A DNA stretch of 64,000 nt from Paramecium octaurelia (taxonomy: Eukaryota; Ciliophora; Oligohymenophorea; Peniculida; Parameciidae), in NCBI GenBank assembly GCA_905182995.1, contig CAJJDP010000143.1, positions 142,372-206,371 of the forward strand, read 5' to 3'. The notes below the pieces were generated by a model. The model did no database searches. It saw only the letters and a list, made by a program, of their open reading frames with translations, and was not told the origin of the DNA. Of this stretch, positions 23,348 to 33,909 are shown piece after piece. Every line of letters starts with the position of its first letter. The first letter of the stretch is position 1. The translations under genes and the position numbers were made by a program.

Positions 23348-24999
23348 TAGTTGTTCCTAATACGTAAAATTTAATTATGGCGTTATCAAAAGTATGGGCT
23401 ATAGAATTGACTTTGATTTAAAATGAAGTGTCAAGTTATTAAGAATTTCCACATAGTTTTGTCCCAACTGAATAATCAGTAATATAAAGTAATTATTATT
23501 CGAAATCTTTAACATCATCAACTTCAATATAAAATTTTTCGTTATTTTGAAACGAATCTATTTAATAAAATGTAAGAGATATAGTAAGTTAACTGTGCTT
23601 TGGAAGATCAAAAATAGGGTATTATAATTTTTAAAGTGAGATATCTTGCAAACCTCCAATAATTTACTGACCATTACAGATTTTATTATCAGTGTAAACG
23701 GAAACTTCATTCCATCCATCAAGTAAATTAAGGAGAGGGTCAGTAAAAAAACTAATCAATTAAGTCATAACTTTAGTTGTACTATAGCAATCAGATTCGA
23801 GGGGACCTGAACAGCTCTCCAAGCAGCTGGAATGGCATTTTTTCAATAATATTTTAAAATCCCTAATTCCCCATGGTGTATTAATGTCTGAACCTTATTG
23901 TTAAGAAAGAGTTATTTTTAAATTAGGTTGATTATGTGCATTTTAAACTTTAACCCTGATTGCTTGATCGCCCCTGAGTTGAGTTGTTTATTCTATAGGT
24001 ATAAAGTTACACATCCTCATCTTTAGAACATCAAGTAGTTCAACAACTTCATAAACTGTTGCATCATCAAGTAAAACAGAAGTTATTGGCTTTGTATCTC
24101 GATTAAAATTAATGTATATTATTAGAAATTACACCTATATTGCATAATGTGGTTCTAGAAATACTGTTTTTTCTAATGTCGTTGTCTTATCGAAAAATCC
24201 AAAAAAATAAAACTATGTCTAACCTTTTCTTATACAAATATAATACTTCCGCATTTAATAATGTTGGCTGGTTTTTCTCCAAGTGGCTTCCAACCATCGT
24301 TATTGAAATTTTATAATTCTTTGGCTTTCATTTGAAAATCAACCATGAGCCAACTATTACAAATAGCAAGGTTGTTTAATTCACAGGTTTGGCAGCCAGA
24401 GGGGCACTATAGCAAATCAACTGTAAATTCTCGAAATCCAGATGTTGATAACTAGTATAATAGACAAATTGATACTGCTATTTTCCCTCCTAAATGCAAA
24501 TACTCTAAAAGAAGAGTTTCAGCTGAATGGGAAAATTGGGTTGAAAATGCTCCAAAGTTTAATTAGATATGATTGGTCTCGCTAAATAAGATAATTCTAT
24601 ACTAAAAAACAATTTTTCCATCAGCAAAAAGATAAGATTCTTATTCATTAGAGCTAGACTAAAGCATCAACTAACTAATGATTGGGTAGATATTTACGAT
24701 TTATATTTGAATGTTATCTTAATCGTGTGATGAGGAGGAAGATCATATATCATGATATAGGCTCCATCTACAGTCAAGCTTCCATAAAAGCAATCGAGAC
24801 CAAAAAACATATAATCACTCGGAAATTAAGCAAAAGGAAAAGTACATCCATAATTCCAACCTTTGTATTAGAGAAAATTTAAACCTTCTGTATACAGGAC
24901 ACCATTTAAATTTTGCAAAGGAGCACTTGTGAAGAAACTAAGATCGTTTGACTAAGCTAAAAAGGGAAGAGTTATAAATAGTAGAAAATGCGAATTCAT
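23348..24999 (-). CDS. 5' part of W-G-I-R-D-F protein B, overlap copy
   Basis: Repeats 20661-22312 with the same signal peptide and modules but loses its 3' end at the N at 23347. An assembly duplicate of protein B. Confidence 0.8.
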
Positions 25000-25350
25000 T
25001 AAAAATATAGTTCAATTTGATTTTAATAAGTTAGAATAATCCCTAAATTATATAATTAACTATTTTATAAAATTCATTTAGTCAAGTAAATAAGATGAAA
25101 AATGAATATTATTCTATCAGACTTCTTAATTTATTTAGATAGCATGATTCTGGTTCCATGAAGACCTATGATTTTTTTGAGTAAAATTCTACATCTATCC
25201 ATTATTAAAATTTAAAAGAATATTACACTTCTTAATACACAGTTACATTATTATTAGAAGGCTGGGTTTTTGTGATAAGAATTTCCATCTGTTTTAATCT
25301 TATATTTATTTCTGTAAATTCTAATTAGACTTTTTTGACGTTTTAGAATT

Positions 25351-25690
25351 TCATCGTGATTCAGAATATTGATTTTATTTATAATCTTAATTTAAACTGA
25401 TATGAAATTATCCGTTATTACGTTTTCCCTTTTCTAAATCTATTAAATCTATATTATTTCTTCTCTCATCAATTAATAATTGATCTTCTTTGAATTTTAA
25501 TCACCTTTATGTTTATGCATTCAATTTACGGCAATTTTATTTTTTAGATCGATTTTTGGATATTGATAAGTTCCAGCAATTATAATTCCTATTTGCACTT
25601 AAAAATATAAAAGTCTTTTTGTAATCCAGATAATTATTTTAACATATCTTTTGGACTTTTGCTTATAAATTTTAAGATTGTTCCATCCAT
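25351..25690 (-). CDS. Small basic unknown protein, overlap copy
   Basis: Second occurrence of the gene at 22664-23003, produced by the contig overlap. Confidence 0.3.
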
Positions 25691-26559
25691 TATATCAATT
25701 AATTTATAGATAAGAAATAATGCTTAATATCTTTATTAGATTTTAATTATAATTATAGTTATCTTATAGGTTTTCATCTTATTTGCAGGTAAAACTTTTT
25801 AGCTCAGAAGGATGAAAATTAAATTTACAAATAAGATTGATTTATTGAATAAACTCTATCATTACTAATGCGAATGATAATTAATTTTTTATGTGATAAA
25901 TAGATATTTTATAAATTAATTAGGCAATAATAAATTTCTCCCTGCCATATTCTGATTCTTCTTCATTATTAGTATATTTTATATACATTATTATTAATTG
26001 ATATTTAAAACTTAATATAGTATTGAAAATCAATCCTGGATTGGCTATTCAATTGAATATATCTAAAACTATAACGTTGTCTATTTAAAGTTCAATATAA
26101 TAATTGTTTCTTAGTTTCTTTTTAACTTCAATATTATATTAAGTCTCTAAAATTTGAATAATCTATTTAATTTAAATAATGTTATATTATTATTTTTAGT
26201 ATCTATAAATTATTACTTCTAATTCTATTAAAATCATTTAATAGTTAGGCTAATAATAAATTGCTTCTCAAATTAAATGAAAATATAGATAATATTAGAT
26301 ATAATTCATTAAGATTTTCCATTAATAAAAGTGAAATACATATATTGTACATTGATTCATGATGAATTTAATCTGAATTCATCCTTTAAGATCCAACGGT
26401 AACTTGGGATTTAGGTGTATAGAAATATTATTTGTCAAAATTTATTGAATCTATAATATTGTTAATTATTTAGTGCTAATTCTTTGATTTTTATTTTTCA
26501 TCAAAGTTGTTCTAAATAAGCTATATATATTTTATTTTACATAAAATCTTAATTGAGAG
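25691..26559. other. Intergenic, nothing recognised (repeated at 27169-28037)
   Basis: 869 bp of AT-rich DNA upstream of both the small minus-strand gene and the HMG-box gene. No long open frame, tRNA fold or internal repeat was seen. It should hold both promoters. The same sequence is present again at 27169-28037. Confidence 0.4.
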
Positions 26560-26784
26560 ATGTTAGATGTAATAATGAAAATTAACATAAATAGAAAAAA
26601 GACCAAGGCAAGTTCTAAAATTTTCTACTTTAATTGAAGGCTTTAATTGATTCTTTTTTGGCTCCCAGCCCAGAACCAGAGGAACAACCAAAAGCATAGG
26701 TCACGAAAGCAAAAAAATAAAAAAAAAAACAAAAGGATCCTCTTGCTCCCAAAATGCCAAAATCAGCCTTCATTTTCTACTTTT
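26560..26784 (+). CDS. 5' part of the HMG-box gene, overlap copy
   Basis: Repeats 28038-28262, including the 26-nt first intron and the start of the HMG box (DPLAPKMPKSAFIFYF), then is cut by the N at 26785. Not a separate gene. Confidence 0.8.
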
Positions 26785-26785
26785 N
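26785..26785. other. Single-N contig join 3
   Basis: One N between the copies of the 1477-bp perfect repeat, in the middle of the HMG-box gene. Confidence 0.9.
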
Positions 26786-28262
26786 ATTTCTGTAAATTCT
26801 AATTAGACTTTTTTGACGTTTTAGAATTTCATCGTGATTCAGAATATTGATTTTATTTATAATCTTAATTTAAACTGATATGAAATTATCCGTTATTACG
26901 TTTTCCCTTTTCTAAATCTATTAAATCTATATTATTTCTTCTCTCATCAATTAATAATTGATCTTCTTTGAATTTTAATCACCTTTATGTTTATGCATTC
27001 AATTTACGGCAATTTTATTTTTTAGATCGATTTTTGGATATTGATAAGTTCCAGCAATTATAATTCCTATTTGCACTTAAAAATATAAAAGTCTTTTTGT
27101 AATCCAGATAATTATTTTAACATATCTTTTGGACTTTTGCTTATAAATTTTAAGATTGTTCCATCCATTATATCAATTAATTTATAGATAAGAAATAATG
27201 CTTAATATCTTTATTAGATTTTAATTATAATTATAGTTATCTTATAGGTTTTCATCTTATTTGCAGGTAAAACTTTTTAGCTCAGAAGGATGAAAATTAA
27301 ATTTACAAATAAGATTGATTTATTGAATAAACTCTATCATTACTAATGCGAATGATAATTAATTTTTTATGTGATAAATAGATATTTTATAAATTAATTA
27401 GGCAATAATAAATTTCTCCCTGCCATATTCTGATTCTTCTTCATTATTAGTATATTTTATATACATTATTATTAATTGATATTTAAAACTTAATATAGTA
27501 TTGAAAATCAATCCTGGATTGGCTATTCAATTGAATATATCTAAAACTATAACGTTGTCTATTTAAAGTTCAATATAATAATTGTTTCTTAGTTTCTTTT
27601 TAACTTCAATATTATATTAAGTCTCTAAAATTTGAATAATCTATTTAATTTAAATAATGTTATATTATTATTTTTAGTATCTATAAATTATTACTTCTAA
27701 TTCTATTAAAATCATTTAATAGTTAGGCTAATAATAAATTGCTTCTCAAATTAAATGAAAATATAGATAATATTAGATATAATTCATTAAGATTTTCCAT
27801 TAATAAAAGTGAAATACATATATTGTACATTGATTCATGATGAATTTAATCTGAATTCATCCTTTAAGATCCAACGGTAACTTGGGATTTAGGTGTATAG
27901 AAATATTATTTGTCAAAATTTATTGAATCTATAATATTGTTAATTATTTAGTGCTAATTCTTTGATTTTTATTTTTCATCAAAGTTGTTCTAAATAAGCT
28001 ATATATATTTTATTTTACATAAAATCTTAATTGAGAGATGTTAGATGTAATAATGAAAATTAACATAAATAGAAAAAAGACCAAGGCAAGTTCTAAAATT
28101 TTCTACTTTAATTGAAGGCTTTAATTGATTCTTTTTTGGCTCCCAGCCCAGAACCAGAGGAACAACCAAAAGCATAGGTCACGAAAGCAAAAAAATAAAA
28201 AAAAAAACAAAAGGATCCTCTTGCTCCCAAAATGCCAAAATCAGCCTTCATTTTCTACTTTT
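26786..28262. repeat. Contig-overlap repeat 3, right copy (1477 bp)
   Basis: Exact repeat of 25308-26784; sequence continues beyond 28262 into the complete HMG-box gene. Confidence 0.9.
26829..27168 (-). CDS. Small basic unknown protein, overlap copy
   Basis: Third occurrence of the gene at 22664-23003, again through contig overlap. Confidence 0.3.
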
Positions 28263-28617
28263 AGGAGAAGAAGGATAGATTCTAATCATAATATCCAAGT
28301 CTTTATTAAACGTAAAACTAGATTTACAATTTTAAGAGATCACAAAATTGATCGCTAGTGAATGGAAAGATTTGCCCAAGGAAATCCAATAGGTATCTTA
28401 ACCAAAAACTAAATAGCAATATCATGATTAAGCAGAATAAGATAGAAACCGATATTCCTAGGAGCAGGAGTTATATTAATCACAAACAGGGAAACAACCG
28501 AATGGGAAGGGTTAAGCGAAAGCAAATAAATCGAGTGCGAAAAAGGAGAAAATTATAAAAATTCTTGATTAAGACGAAGACAATGATTCCTTTGGTGCAG
28601 ACATAGGTCAGGACTGA
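28038..28617 (+). CDS. HMG-box (HMGB-like) chromatin protein, 176 aa
   Basis: Introns of 26 nt (GTA...AATAG) and 23 nt (starting GTC) give 177 codons. Residues 1-45 are a leader with an acidic-proline stretch (APSPEPEEQPKA) and a Lys/Gln run. Residues 50-120 are one HMG box: KDPLAPKMPKSAFIFYF, YPNLQFQEITKLIASEWKDL and KQQYHDQAEQDRNRY match the three helices, with the conserved Pro, Phe, Trp and Tyr positions. The tail is Lys-rich and then acidic. HMGB proteins bend DNA non-specifically in nuclei. The second intron lies inside the box; splicing it restores the family motif exactly, which supports a GTC donor here. Confidence 0.9.
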
Positions 28618-28827
28618 TATCTATATACGCATATTTTAAAATAATATTGATCTAATTATTTGAAGGAAATAGTCATTTTTTATTAAATACAAAGTGTCTA
28701 ATAAAAATATAAGATATTGCTATGTTTAAATCAACTTATTTTTTAGTTATTACTTAAACAACATTATAATAATCATTCCCTTTATATTATTTTTTTTGAA
28801 TTTTTAAAAATCTTTATCAAAATTCAG

Positions 28828-29881
28828 ATGGACGTAAAGATAGGGAGATCGTTTAAATTAACAAAGAAATTGGGTTCAGGTGCTTTTGGAGAAATATTTC
28901 ATGGAATCAATCTCAAAACAAACATGGAAGTGGCAGTTAAACTTGAGCCTGTAAACACAAAGCATCCACAACTGTTTTATGAAGGAAAATTATACTAATA
29001 CTTGTTACAAGAACCCTCAGTGATTGATAAAGGAATTCCAAATGTTTACTATTGTGCAACAGAGGGTACATATTTTTAGTATACTTTAGGGGAATATAAT
29101 ATCATGGTAATGGATCTCCTAGGCCCTTCTTTAGAAGATTTATTCAATTTATGCGGCAGAAAGTTTTCTCTAAAGTCAGTATTAATGTTGGCTGATCAAA
29201 TGATTTAAAGGATTGAATATGTTCATTCTAGGCACTTTTTACATCGTGATATTAAACCTGACAACTTTTTAATTGGAACAGGCAAAAGGTACTATATATT
29301 TAAATTTAAATAGAGCTCATAAGGTGTATATTATTGATTTTGGATTGGCAAAGAGATATATTCAAAAAGATGGCAAACACATTCCTTACAAGGAAGGTAA
29401 AAATTTGACAGGAACAGCCCGTTATGCTTCAATCAATACTCATCTTGGTATTGAGCAAGTAAATATTGCATTTAAATTAAAGGGAAGAAGAGATGATCTT
29501 GAATCATTAGGCTATGTCATGATGTACTTCTTGAGAGGATCCCTCCCCTGGTAAAACTTGAAGGCTTCAAACAAAAAAGATAAGTATGAAAAGATTATGG
29601 AGAAAAAAATTTCAACATCAATAGAAACATTGTGCAAAGGATTTCCATAGGAATTAGCTACTTACTTAACTTATGTAAGAAATTTGAGATTTGATGAAAA
29701 ACCAGACTACAGCTACTTAAGGACTTTATTAAAGGACTTATTTACCAAGAGCGGATTTGAGATGGACTATATTTACGATTGGAATCTGATCTAGAAAACG
29801 GAAGGTACTCCTGGAATAACTGCAAACAACACATAACAATAATAACCGCCAACCGGTTAAGTGCCCCCAAAATAAGGTTGA
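28828..29881 (+). CDS. Casein kinase 1 family Ser/Thr kinase, 334 aa
   Basis: Introns of 25 nt and 24 nt give 335 codons. All CK1 hallmarks are in order: [13 protein letters not shown] loop, VAVKLEP lysine, [21 protein letters not shown] catalytic loop, [23 protein letters not shown] (the CK1 replacement of the APE region), [12 protein letters not shown] and LPWQNLKA. The Gln of LPWQ is encoded by TAA at 29552-29554, direct evidence for the reassigned code. The C-terminus after YDWNL is a short Thr/Gln/Pro tail, so the enzyme is near the family's minimal length. CK1 kinases act in membrane traffic, cilia and signalling; the exact isoform cannot be told. Confidence 0.95.
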
Positions 29882-30489
29882 TTATCAACCTTAAAGATTA
29901 TTATTATATATATATATATAAAAATATTATAAAAGAAATATTTAATAAATGTTCTCTGTCTTTTTCTATTATAAATATGAGAGTACTCATGAATCACAAA
30001 CATATAAAGGATTAAAAAATGATGGATATATTCTAATTTATCAAACTCAATAATTTTGGATAAAGAAGTTTAGTCTTCATTTTATCTTAATAATCATCAA
30101 ACTTTAAATTTAGAATGTGATTATTCTATTATATGATATGTGATTATATTTATTATCAAACTCATTATTATATTATTTTATATATTTAGTTCTACTTAAT
30201 CATTAATTGTTAAAACAAATTAATAGTTAAAGAAACATTAAACATCATTTCATTCTTATATTTCAATTTAATATTAATTTTAACAAATCTCAATATCAAT
30301 ATGATATTCCTTATTAAAAAAAGTAATGATATTCATGATATAAAGGATTTCTTTTCTTCTTCAAAAAAACTAAACTAATTCTGAAATAAGTGATTTTATG
30401 GAAGGGAGCGTGATTCATGAAATATTATTATGATCTGAAAACAATTAGCTTGAGTGAATGTAATTAATTATATATAATAATTTTATATT
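29882..30489. other. Intergenic, nothing recognised
   Basis: 608 bp of AT-rich DNA between CK1 and Mago nashi, both on the plus strand. No open frame, RNA fold or repeat stood out. Confidence 0.4.
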
Positions 30490-31019
30490 ATGCAAGTTAA
30501 TTAAAATGAAGAGTTTTATCTCAGATATTAGTATAAATAAATATTTACTTTAGTGTTGGACACAAAGGTGTTTATGGACATGAATTTCTTGAGTTCGAAT
30601 TCAGAAATGACGGTAGATTGAGATATGCTAACAATTCAAATTACAAACAAGATGTTTTAATCAGAAAGGAATGTTATGTTTCAGATTCAGTGATAGATGA
30701 GATTAAACGTATCATAGAGGAGTCAGAAATCATCAAGTATTATAATGCACTGAAATTGTAGAGAGAATGATTCGAAATGGCCAGCACCTGATAAAATAGG
30801 GAGATAAGAATTAGAAATTAAGCTTGGAAACAATCATATTTCATTTACTACATCGAAATTAGGATCTATACAAGATGTACAAAATAGCTAGGATCCTGAT
30901 GGGTTGAGAGTGTTTTTCTATTTGGTTCAAGATGTAAAATGCTTTGTCTTTTCTTTAATTGGCCTACATTTTAGAGTATTATTCTAGCTTAATGTTATTA
31001 GATAAAGCCAGTCAATTGA
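30490..31019 (+). CDS. MAGO: Mago nashi, exon junction complex core
   Basis: Introns of 23, 25 and 26 nt give 152 codons, the usual family size. The protein follows the family from end to end: [75 protein letters not shown] and LIGLHFRIKPVN. Mago forms a heterodimer with Y14 (RBM8A) that locks eIF4A3 on spliced mRNA about 20-24 nt upstream of junctions. Gln of GRQELEI is TAA at 30805-30807. A complete exon junction partner is notable in a genome whose introns are only about 25 nt. Confidence 0.97.
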
Positions 31020-31603
31020 GCATATCGTATTATATATATATATATAATATATATAAATAAGTTAATAATTAAAAAATGATCAGAGATTGTTCACACTTAA
31101 CAAATCAGCATGACTTAACTAAGTCCGCCCGTTACTTTGTCATCACTTTATAATAATTTTAATATCCATTCAGGTGAATGTAGGAGTATAATCATGAGAT
31201 CATAACCCAGTGCTTGTTTTCATCATTAAATAATAAATTAAATAAATTAATGAAATAATTTTGTTTATAATTATGGTTATGATCATTAAATAAATTAATT
31301 GCTAACATTATAATAATCAACCTTTATTAGTAAATATAAGTTTTGAATATATGAAGTAGGTTTAACTTCTGTAAAATCAAATATGAGACTTCTTGAAACA
31401 GAGTATCACATTAAATTATTAGTATTAGTGAATTTATTTTTATGAATGGATTGAAAATAATGATAATTATTATTATAAAATTTCAGATCATATAAGAAAG
31501 TAGATGAAAAGTATTTTAATAACTATATATTATTAAGTAATCAATCTAAATGATTACATAATATGGATTAAAAGATTTTGATTTAGATTTTAATATTATA
31601 TTA
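31020..31603. other. Intergenic region holding a candidate snoRNA
   Basis: 584 bp between two converging genes. Near the start is a (TA)n stretch at 31030-31055. A short GC-richer block at 31075-31150 is described separately as a snoRNA candidate. The rest is AT-rich and featureless. Confidence 0.45.
31075..31150 (-). ncRNA. Candidate box C/D snoRNA
   Basis: On the minus strand a GTGATGA C box (plus 31140-31146) is followed by a CTGA D' box (plus 31105-31108) and a CTGA D box (plus 31080-31083), about 75 nt in all. The sequence directly upstream of the D box, GTGAACAATCT, is complementary over 10 bases plus one G-U pair to the conserved eukaryotic LSU rRNA segment GGAUUGUUCAC (recalled from memory). 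By the D+5 rule the fifth nucleotide would methylate the second U of GGAUU. No target was recognised for the D' guide. The C' box is weak and the closing stem is AT-only, so it remains a candidate. Confidence 0.5.
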
Positions 31604-32124
31604 TCATTCATCACTAGAATTTTATGATTATTGCACTTTGTTTTCTTCTTCCTTTTTTGCAATTGCTTCCTCTTTTAATTCTTAATTCTCCTACTTTTAT
31701 TCTTATTTATCTTGCTATTGTTATGATATAAATTTTTCAAGAAAGGATCCGTCATTAGCAAATTTATTTAATTATAATGCTTCTCTTTCAATCTTTTTTA
31801 ATTCTTTTTTCATCTTTAACTTTAGCTTTTCCTAAACTCTTTTGTTGTGTTTCTTGTTTGTGATTTCTTGACTTTGCATAAATTTCTCTTCTCTTGTTTG
31901 TTGAAATTCTTCATGTTCTAGTCTCTATTATAATTAATTATTTTATATACTTCTTAATTGACTTCTTCTTCTTCTCTTTATCTCAATGTCTCGGCCCTTT
32001 TAAATCTTCGATATGCATGCAAATCTCCACTGCCAGCTGCTGCAGTTGCACTCTTAGTGATTGTAGTTCTTTCCACCCAAATGGAAGGTCTCTTACTAAT
32101 TTCATCGCAAAATGAATTATACAT
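31604..32124 (-). CDS. PRKRIP1-like spliceosome-associated protein, 164 aa
   Basis: One 26-nt intron gives 165 codons. The N-terminus carries the family signature: WVERTTITKSATAAAGSGDL then HAYRRFKRAE, matching the S-x-AGAGSGEFHVYRHLRRRE core of human PRKRIP1. A long Lys/Glu/Gln helix follows to the end, with nuclear-localisation-like basic clusters (KKHNKR, KLKMKKELKK). In human cells this protein sits as a long helix in the C/C* spliceosome and binds double-stranded RNA. It neighbours Mago nashi, another splicing-linked gene; adjacency may be chance. Confidence 0.85.
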
Positions 32125-32280
32125 TAAAAAAAATAATAATAATCCTAAGGCAATTAAAAAAGTTAAATTTGTGTTATTATGGTTGAGAACATAAATTGTT
32201 GGATGAATCTTATATTTAATCAGAATCTGTATAATTATATATTTCTTCTTCTTTTCAAACTTAATTAATTAACAAATTAT

Positions 32281-33198
32281 ATGGAAAAAAACAAGTTTCT
32301 TAAGATTTTACATCTTATATTCTCATCTCTTTGGATTGTGCTCAAAAAATTGATTTTTAACAAGCTGCCATTACTGTTCTTTATAATTGCCTTTTGCTTC
32401 ATGTATTTCTTTGCAAACATAAGAACTGCTGATTCATCAATTCTACAATTAATGGATAGAATCCCATTTGGAATTGACCAAATGATTATCTCTTATGAAC
32501 GATAATAAATTGATTAAAACAACTTGAAATATTAGATGCTTTTAAAGGAGAAAATAGTCAAAGTCCAAAGGAACTGTTAATCCTTATTTAAATGCATTCC
32601 CTCAGGAATTTTAACTCCACTTTCATGGATTATAGGAGGAGTAGCTGTAAGACATGAATATATTCTACTTGAAACAATCAATCACTTAGCAACAATTGAA
32701 TTGAAATAGAATAAAGGGGATTATTATGTAGACATGCAAATATTTGACTACGATAAGAACTTTGCCAAATTTCTCAATAAGGAGAGAGAATGGAATCGTG
32801 AATTAGATAGTTTAACAAAAGAGGAAATAGGAGATTTGGATTTCTTTTAAGTTCATAAATTTTTGGGGATTGTTTTAGTCTGTTGGAAAGGCTTGAACAT
32901 GTTTAAAAAAGGAAAATATGAAGTCCTATTTAAAAATTGCAAGAATCTGAGCAGAGCCATCTGTTATTTTTGTGCCAAAGAACAAAATATTGATTCCATA
33001 ATGCAAAGCATTCTCGGATTATATACTGATTGGTTGTGTGATTACGTAAAGCGAACAGAAATACAATGGATTCTTGATTACTTTTACAACTAAACGATTT
33101 CATCTGTGACAAAAATAAGAACCATTATGTCAGAAATCCACAAACTCAGATCCAAAAAAGAAGATGAGGACGAGGTTCTTAATTGGAATATAATCTGA
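32281..33198 (+). CDS. Unknown protein with one membrane helix, 305 aa
   Basis: Uninterrupted 305 codons from the first ATG. Residues 8-50 are basic then strongly hydrophobic (KLPLLFFIIAFCFMYFFANI), which suggests one N-terminal membrane anchor rather than a cleaved signal. The remainder is helical and charged, ending in RSKKEDEDEVLNW. A second, weaker hydrophobic segment lies near residue 105 (GILTPLSWIIGGVAV). No family recognised. It starts 156 bp from the divergent PRKRIP1-like gene. Confidence 0.7.
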
Positions 33199-33459
33199 AA
33201 TTCTTATTTATACTTTTATCTTTTTATTCTCATAACAAATACATTTAAAAATTGTCATAAAGTAAAATTAACAATCTTATATTTAAGTATCATCATTATT
33301 TGAATTATATAGTAGTCTTCTTCTTAATTTAAGAACTATAAAATAAAATGTTGAATGTTTCGGTTATTAAAATAATTGTAGATGAATTTTCTGTAAAGTA
33401 TTTTATAATTGGCTTTTGAGATCTTATAACTATTGGTTTATCGTTTAATTTCCGAGTTA

Positions 33460-33533
33460 AGACAAATGGCGTAGATGGTTATCGCGCTGCATTTACACTG
33501 CAGAGGTCCCGAGATCGATACTCGGTTTGTCTA
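33460..33533 (+). tRNA. tRNA-Val (anticodon UAC)
   Basis: Cloverleaf by eye: acceptor AGACAAA/TTTGTCT with all seven pairs, U8, D arm GCGTAGATGGTTATCGC, anticodon arm CTGCA-TTTACAC-TGCAG, variable AGGTC, T arm CCGAG-ATCGATA-CTCGG and discriminator A. The anticodon TAC reads GUA valine. The T loop is ATCGATA instead of the usual TTCGAAT-type start, so T54 is A. A run of five T begins a few bases downstream, fitting RNA polymerase III termination. No intron. Confidence 0.9.
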
Positions 33534-33909
33534 TATTTTTATTTTTAAAAAGTTTGAAATGATTCTATACAATAAATATCTTCTCTACTATAAAATTAAA
33601 TGAATAGTATATCATTTATTGGCATTACTAAAATCGGAGGGTTTCTAAATACTTAAATTAGATTCACATCTATAAAACAACAAACTATTAAATCAAAATT
33701 AAAAAGTATTTATACGAATTTCCTTATTAATGGATTTAATCAATCTTAAAAGATAACCATAATAAATAGAATTTCAATGTTTAAATTTTCCATTTCAAAA
33801 TGGATCTATGGAGAAGGGGAATAGACATTTTAAATAACTGAATATGATTCTTTAAGTAATAAAAAACATGAATAATTAATTTTATAGATTTATATCTATT
33901 ATTTATAAT
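33534..33909. other. Intergenic, nothing recognised
   Basis: 376 bp between tRNA-Val and the 3' end of protein C. It begins with the T-rich Pol III terminator and is otherwise AT-rich, with no open frame on either strand. Confidence 0.4.

Larger units (their letters stand above)
23348..26033. repeat. Contig-overlap repeat 2, right copy (2686 bp)
   Basis: Exact repeat of 20661-23346. Together with repeat 3 it covers all of contig 23348-26784, so that contig adds no new sequence. Confidence 0.9.
25308..26784. repeat. Contig-overlap repeat 3, left copy (1477 bp)
   Basis: Matches 26786-28262 exactly (offset 1478) and ends at the N at 26785. Bases 25308-26033 also match 22621-23346, so this 726-bp part occurs three times. 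Confidence 0.9.

Noticed and set aside
21995..24882. Two identical 66-codon plus-strand frames (MGRYLRF...)
   Set aside because: They are antisense to coding exons of protein B and are duplicated only by the contig overlap.
22664..27168. Three tandem copies of a small basic gene
   Set aside because: All three lie inside exact contig overlaps that end at N bases; they are one locus.
31030..31056. (TA)n tract as a possible telomere or transposon-end signal
   Set aside because: It is simple AT microsatellite; no C4A2/C3A3 telomere repeat or inverted repeats flank it.
31894..32194. Plus-strand hydrophobic frames near 32 kb
   Set aside because: They are antisense to the PRKRIP1-like gene, whose match to the family is clear.
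33460..33533. Acceptor stem starting at 33461 instead of 33460
   Set aside because: That placement loses U8; starting at 33460 gives seven Watson-Crick pairs and a normal D arm.
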